A stretch of DNA of 64,000 nucleotides from the NCBI RefSeq assembly GCF_005503145.1, contig NZ_SCNV01000009.1:1-64000 (forward strand). Direction: 5' to 3'. This document shows positions 60,665 to 64,000 of the stretch, one piece after another. The notes beneath the pieces were generated by a model. The model did no database searches, had not been told where the DNA came from, and saw only the letters and a program-made list of their open reading frames with translations. Source of the DNA: Burkholderia sp. 4M9327F10 (lineage in GTDB: Bacteria; Pseudomonadota; Gammaproteobacteria; Burkholderiales; Burkholderiaceae). Numbering within the stretch: the stretch's first letter is position 1; the number at the start of each line of letters is the position of its first letter. Position numbers and translations under genes: made by a program.

Positions 60665-62389
60665 TTAATGAACGCTTTGCAGCACCTTCTCGGCAGCGTG
60701 CTCCGCGACCATCAGGGTCGGCAGATTCGTATTGGCGCTGGGAATCACGGGCATCACCGAAGCATCGACGACGTACAGGTTCTCCAGCCCGATGACACGG
60801 TAGCCCGCATCCACCACAGCCTTTTCATCACTGTGGCTGCCCATCGCACAGGTGCCAACCGGATGCCCCATTGGCGCGATCGCCGCCAATAGCTCACGGT
60901 CGGTGATGCCCGTGCTGCCATGGCGCTCGGAGAGCGGCCGTCCTGTGCCGAACGCGCGGCGCACCGCGAAACGCCGCACCGGACCCGGCGCATTGAGGGC
61001 AATGCTCGCACCGGCGGCAAGCGCCGTTCCCGCGAGGCCGGGGCGGTTGAACTGGTTGACGGCCATACCCGCGGGCAGCAGGAACGCCTCGCTGTAGCAG
61101 GCGGCCACGCCGGCATGGCGCAGCAGCTCCTCTGCCAGACGCGCGCCTTTGACCACGCGTGGCGCATCCCGCGGATCGTCCAGCATCCGGAAGTCCACGC
61201 GCGGGCTCGCGAGCGGATCGTTGCCCGCCAGCGTCACAAAGCCCTTCGAGAACGGGGAGTACAACGCCGAGCCCACCATTGCAACATCGGTCCCGAAGCC
61301 GCGTGGACTGACCCGTCCCAGCGTGAACAGCAGCAGATCGCCAGCCGGGCAATCCGGCGCTTTCGAGGAAGCCCGCAGGCCCGCCACCACGAAGCGCCGC
61401 AGATGCGAAGCGAGCCGCTTGCCTCGCGGAAGCGTCAGCGCGAAGAACAGATACGAATGGTTCTGCAGATTCCGTCCGACGCCAGATCGCTCGATAAGCG
61501 GCGCGATGCCCGCCTCTGCAATCTCCGCTGCTGGCCCCACACCGGAGCGCAGCAGCAGTGCCGGAGAATGGATCGCGCCGGCGGAAACGATCACACGCCG
61601 CGCGAGGATCCTGCCCGCGCCGCCATCGCGTACATAGTCGACGCCTGCCACCTTACGCCCGTCGAAAACCAGGCGCGTGACCTGGGTCTGCGCGACGATC
61701 GTCAGGTTCTTGCGGTTACGCACCTCGTCCGTCAGATAGCAGCCGGCGCTCGTCGAGCGCACGTTTGCATTGCGGCTGGACGGCATCGCGAAGAAACCAT
61801 CCCCCGGCGTCTCGTTGATATCGTGGATGTAAGCGAATCCCTGGGCCCGAGCGGCCTCCTTCATGGCCGAGACAAAGGGCGGCCATTCGTCCGCGGGCAT
61901 CCTGCGGATAGGGCTCGTACCTGTCTGCCCGCCTGCGCGCGATGGATCGTTTTCGATCTTCCGGTAAAGCCGCACCGCCTCTTCCCACGACCATCCCGAC
62001 GCTCCGGCAGCAACCCAGCGCGAGAAGTCCGACGGCAAGCCTCGCAATGCGAACATCCCCATGATGCTCGAGCCGCCGCCCATGATCCTTGCCTGCGGAA
62101 AGGGACGTGGACGCTCACCCGCGACGATGGTGGCCTCAAGGCCCGGCCAAAAGTAAGCGGGGTTCAGCGTCGAGCTGGGAAACGTGTCCTGTATGTCGGC
62201 GGGCGTCGATTCCGGCGGCGTATCGACCCCGGCCTCGACCAGCATGACGCTATGCCGGCCGCTCTCCGAGAGGCGCGCGGCGAGCACCGCCCCCGCGGTG
62301 CCGCCCCCGACAATCAGAAAGTCCGGTTGCTGCCCTGCGTCAGCATCCCGACCCTGTGCCGGGTCTTGATCCGTCCTCGGCGCATGCAT
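60665..62389 (-). CDS. GMC-family FAD oxidoreductase
   Basis: 574 residues. FAD-binding VGGGTAGAVLAARLSE (27-42) with the downstream VEAG, a GMC signature-like region ARIMGGGSSIMGMFALRG, the second signature SAGAIHSPALLLRSGVG, and the C-terminal catalytic His region GHPVGTCAMG with NLYVVDASVMPVIPSANTNLPTLMVAEHAAE. Oxidises an alcohol (choline-like, polyol or aromatic), substrate not decidable. It starts 3 nt after the maleylacetate reductase stop: same transcript. Confidence 0.88.
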   Translation of the reverse strand: MHAPRTDQDPAQGRDADAGQQPDFLIVGGGTAGAVLAARLSESGRHSVMLVEAGVDTPPESTPADIQDTFPSSTLNPAYFWPGLEATIVAGERPRPFPQARIMGGGSSIMGMFALRGLPSDFSRWVAAGASGWSWEEAVRLYRKIENDPSRAGGQTGTSPIRRMPADEWPPFVSAMKEAARAQGFAYIHDINETPGDGFFAMPSSRNANVRSTSAGCYLTDEVRNRKNLTIVAQTQVTRLVFDGRKVAGVDYVRDGGAGRILARRVIVSAGAIHSPALLLRSGVGPAAEIAEAGIAPLIERSGVGRNLQNHSYLFFALTLPRGKRLASHLRRFVVAGLRASSKAPDCPAGDLLLFTLGRVSPRGFGTDVAMVGSALYSPFSKGFVTLAGNDPLASPRVDFRMLDDPRDAPRVVKGARLAEELLRHAGVAACYSEAFLLPAGMAVNQFNRPGLAGTALAAGASIALNAPGPVRRFAVRRAFGTGRPLSERHGSTGITDRELLAAIAPMGHPVGTCAMGSHSDEKAVVDAGYRVIGLENLYVVDASVMPVIPSANTNLPTLMVAEHAAEKVLQSVH

Positions 62390-62392
62390 ACG

Positions 62393-63451
62393 TCAAACCC
62401 CCATGCCAGCCCACGCGCGCTCCAGAAGCGCGCGCAGTCCTTCCGCGTCGACTGGCCGCGGGTTGTTGTACGGGTTGGCCATCGCATCCTCGACTGCACG
62501 CGCGACACCATCCTGCGGCATGCCGATATCGCGCAAGGCGAGCGGGATGTCGCACTGACGCTCAAGCTGCATCAACGCCGCGAGGGCGTCAGCGGAACGC
62601 GTGGCGCGGCCAAGCCGCTCCATGGCTTGCGGCACCGCCGGCGCATTGAAGGCCAGCGCGTAGGGCAAAACGATTGCATGCGTTTGCGCATGCGGCAAAT
62701 CAAACAGTCCGCCCAGCGTGTGGCATAGCTTGTGATGCAGCCCCATGGACGAGGCGCCGAGACAGCATGCGCATAACCACGCGCCATACAGCAGTTCGCC
62801 GCGCGCATCCGGATTGCCGGGTTCGCGCAGCACGTCGGGAAGCGCATCGAAAACTGCGCGCACGCCCTCTTCTGCCATCAGCGAGACGATCGGATTGCCG
62901 TCCGGTGCATAGAGCGCCTCCACTGCGTGAGCAACCGCGTTGAGCGCGGAAAGCGCCGACATGGTGGGCGGCAAGGTCAACGTGAGGTCCACGTCGTACA
63001 CCACCACTTCCGGCTGGATCTTCGGGCCACGCTGGGTCGTTTTCCGGCCACCCCGGGTTTCGCCGAGGATCGGCGTCATCTCTGAACCCGCATAGGTGGT
63101 CGGCAGGACGATCTGCGGCAGGTCGGTGCGCAGCGCGATCGCCTTGCCCAGTCCCGTCGTCGAGCCGCCGCCGACCGCCACCACGCCATCCACGCCCAGC
63201 GTGCCGGCAACCTCCAGTGCACGCTCGGTGACGTCTACCGGGGTATGCATGGTGGCGTCCGAAAAGATCCCTGCCGCACGCGCTCCAAGCAGCTCACGCA
63301 CGCGCTCGGCAAGCGCGGTCTGCTCCGGCGTCGAAAGGATCAACAGCCGCTGCAAGCCGAGGCGCTCGGCTTCTTCGGCGAGTTTTCCGCTGGTTCCCCG
63401 GCCAAATATGACCCGGGAAGGCAGCCCCTGGTAAATGAACGCGTGCGACAT
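62393..63451 (-). CDS. Maleylacetate reductase (iron-containing alcohol dehydrogenase family)
   Basis: 352 residues from the ATG at 63451, the typical family length. NAD(P)-binding GGGSTTGLGKAIAL, PTTYAGSEMTPILGETRGGRKTT, and the metal-binding histidine region GLHHKLCHTLGGLFDLPHAQTHAIVLPY. It reduces maleylacetate to 3-oxoadipate, the step after ring cleavage of hydroxyquinol or chlorocatechols. Upstream of the GMC gene and downstream of the nitroreductase on the same strand, suggesting an aromatic degradation operon. Confidence 0.9.
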   Translation of the reverse strand: MSHAFIYQGLPSRVIFGRGTSGKLAEEAERLGLQRLLILSTPEQTALAERVRELLGARAAGIFSDATMHTPVDVTERALEVAGTLGVDGVVAVGGGSTTGLGKAIALRTDLPQIVLPTTYAGSEMTPILGETRGGRKTTQRGPKIQPEVVVYDVDLTLTLPPTMSALSALNAVAHAVEALYAPDGNPIVSLMAEEGVRAVFDALPDVLREPGNPDARGELLYGAWLCACCLGASSMGLHHKLCHTLGGLFDLPHAQTHAIVLPYALAFNAPAVPQAMERLGRATRSADALAALMQLERQCDIPLALRDIGMPQDGVARAVEDAMANPYNNPRPVDAEGLRALLERAWAGMGV

Positions 63452-63486
63452 GGACTTGAGCCTCGTTGAGTGGGGACGAATGGCCG

Positions 63487-64000
63487 TTACAGCAGCGTGC
63501 AGACGTCGTCGAACGGCAGGCGCGGCAGACGCCCAAGAACCTTGCCCGAGTCGCCATAGCCGAGGTTGCACAGGAAGTTGACGGCGACGTCGCCTTCAGG
63601 GAAAAACTCGTCGTTGACTTTCTTCGCGTCGAACCCGGACATCGGTCCACAGTCAAGCCCAAGCGCCCGTGCGGCGATGATCAGATAAGCGCCCTGCAGG
63701 CTGCCGTTGCGAAAGGCGGTGCTCTCGATCAGCTCCGGCTTGCCATCGAAGATCGCGCGTGCGTCGGCCTTATGCGGAAAAAGCGTCGGCAACTGATCGT
63801 GAAAGCGCCGGTCGTAGCCGACAATGACACACACAGGCGCCCGCTGCGTTTTTTCGACATTGGCCGGAGCCAATGCAGGCAACAGGCGTGCCTTCGCCTC
63901 AGGCGTGCGTAAAAAAACGAAGCGCGCTGGACACGTGTTCATGCTCGTCGGACCGTACTTCAGCAGGTCGTAGAGTTCCTGCAATTGCGCATCGGTGACG
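63487..64000 (-). CDS. RutE/HadB-like nitroreductase-family protein, cut by the window edge
   Basis: About 171 codons visible; the frame is still open at position 64000. It matches the malonic-semialdehyde-reductase (RutE) type: ELYDLLKYGPTSMNTCPARFVFLRTPEAK, AFRNGSLQGAYLIIAARALGLDCGPMSGFD, NLGYGDSGKVLGRLPRLPFDDV. An FMN-dependent NADH reductase is expected. It precedes the maleylacetate reductase gene by about 35 nt, so it may reduce a pathway intermediate rather than act in uracil catabolism. Confidence 0.85.
   Translation of the reverse strand, partial: VTDAQLQELYDLLKYGPTSMNTCPARFVFLRTPEAKARLLPALAPANVEKTQRAPVCVIVGYDRRFHDQLPTLFPHKADARAIFDGKPELIESTAFRNGSLQGAYLIIAARALGLDCGPMSGFDAKKVNDEFFPEGDVAVNFLCNLGYGDSGKVLGRLPRLPFDDVCTLL

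Noticed and set aside
60920-62728. 602-codon plus-strand ORF opposite the GMC and maleylacetate reductase genes
   Set aside because: Arg/His-rich composition without domains, fully antisense to a gene with clear FAD motifs.
1-64000. tRNA, rRNA, CRISPR arrays, replication origin or phage genes
   Set aside because: I looked for their usual signs (CCA-ended cloverleafs, repeat-spacer arrays, integrase or capsid genes, DnaA-box clusters) and found none.

Overview
The window is GC-rich DNA with the gene style of a Burkholderia-group beta-proteobacterium. Paraburkholderia, Caballeronia or a relative is most likely, and the accessory flavour suggests a secondary chromosome. The pointers are a DUF3331-type protein, a XapX protein, an acetoacetate decarboxylase / 3-hydroxybutyrate dehydrogenase / patatin operon, FixJ-like regulators and a giant AAA-GAF-PAS histidine kinase. 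This assignment is inference; there is no rRNA or tRNA gene to anchor it. I saw no insertion sequence, prophage or CRISPR array.

Left third (1-22 kb): a cation-handling island. It holds a TonB-dependent receptor (1636-4287), an NRAMP-family transporter lacking the usual transition-metal ligands (4637-6295) with a small membrane protein behind it, and a heavy-metal type RND efflux operon (12778 down to 7022). It also holds a small plus-strand unit (14385-15312) and a five-gene minus-strand operon (21105 down to 15489) encoding a DUF5132-like protein, an HMA-like protein, a P1B-like ATPase without Cys ligands, an EcsC protein and a DUF445 protein. The striking feature is a family of five copies of one promoter-leader element of about 275 bp, at 215-486, 897-1175, 6360-6639, 13340-13614 and 14026-14310. 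Each has a near-consensus sigma70 promoter with an 18-bp spacer, exactly 31 nt from the -10 to a conserved ATG, a short ORF starting MPWT, and two conserved hairpins. Every copy points at one of the transport loci, and one copy is fused directly to the NRAMP gene. The fifth copy leads into two tandem 21-codon leader ORFs starting MPDSDS, each followed by a conserved hairpin and then a gene, an arrangement like Mg2+-responsive leader peptides. Together these look like a candidate undescribed cation-responsive leader regulon.

Middle (22-36 kb): a hipBA toxin-antitoxin pair with an array of operator-like repeats, a PadR regulator divergent from an acyl-CoA ligase, an AraC regulator, an SGNH-like lipoprotein, the acetoacetate / 3-hydroxybutyrate operon with a TetR regulator, an MDR oxidoreductase, a XapX protein and a MarR regulator.

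Right (36-64 kb): an MscS channel with a cyclic-nucleotide-binding-like domain, three response regulators (two of them tandem duplicates), a DUF3331-type protein, a second RND efflux operon of the drug-exporting (HAE1) type, several small hypothetical genes, TetR and LysR regulators, and the 1842-residue sensor kinase. The end holds a catabolic cluster with a cupin, a YCII protein, a periplasmic sugar-binding protein, a GMC oxidoreductase, maleylacetate reductase and a RutE-like nitroreductase that runs off the window. Palindromes carrying a CATAC(C/T)TA core lie upstream of the duplicated regulator and of the giant kinase, which suggests they form one circuit.
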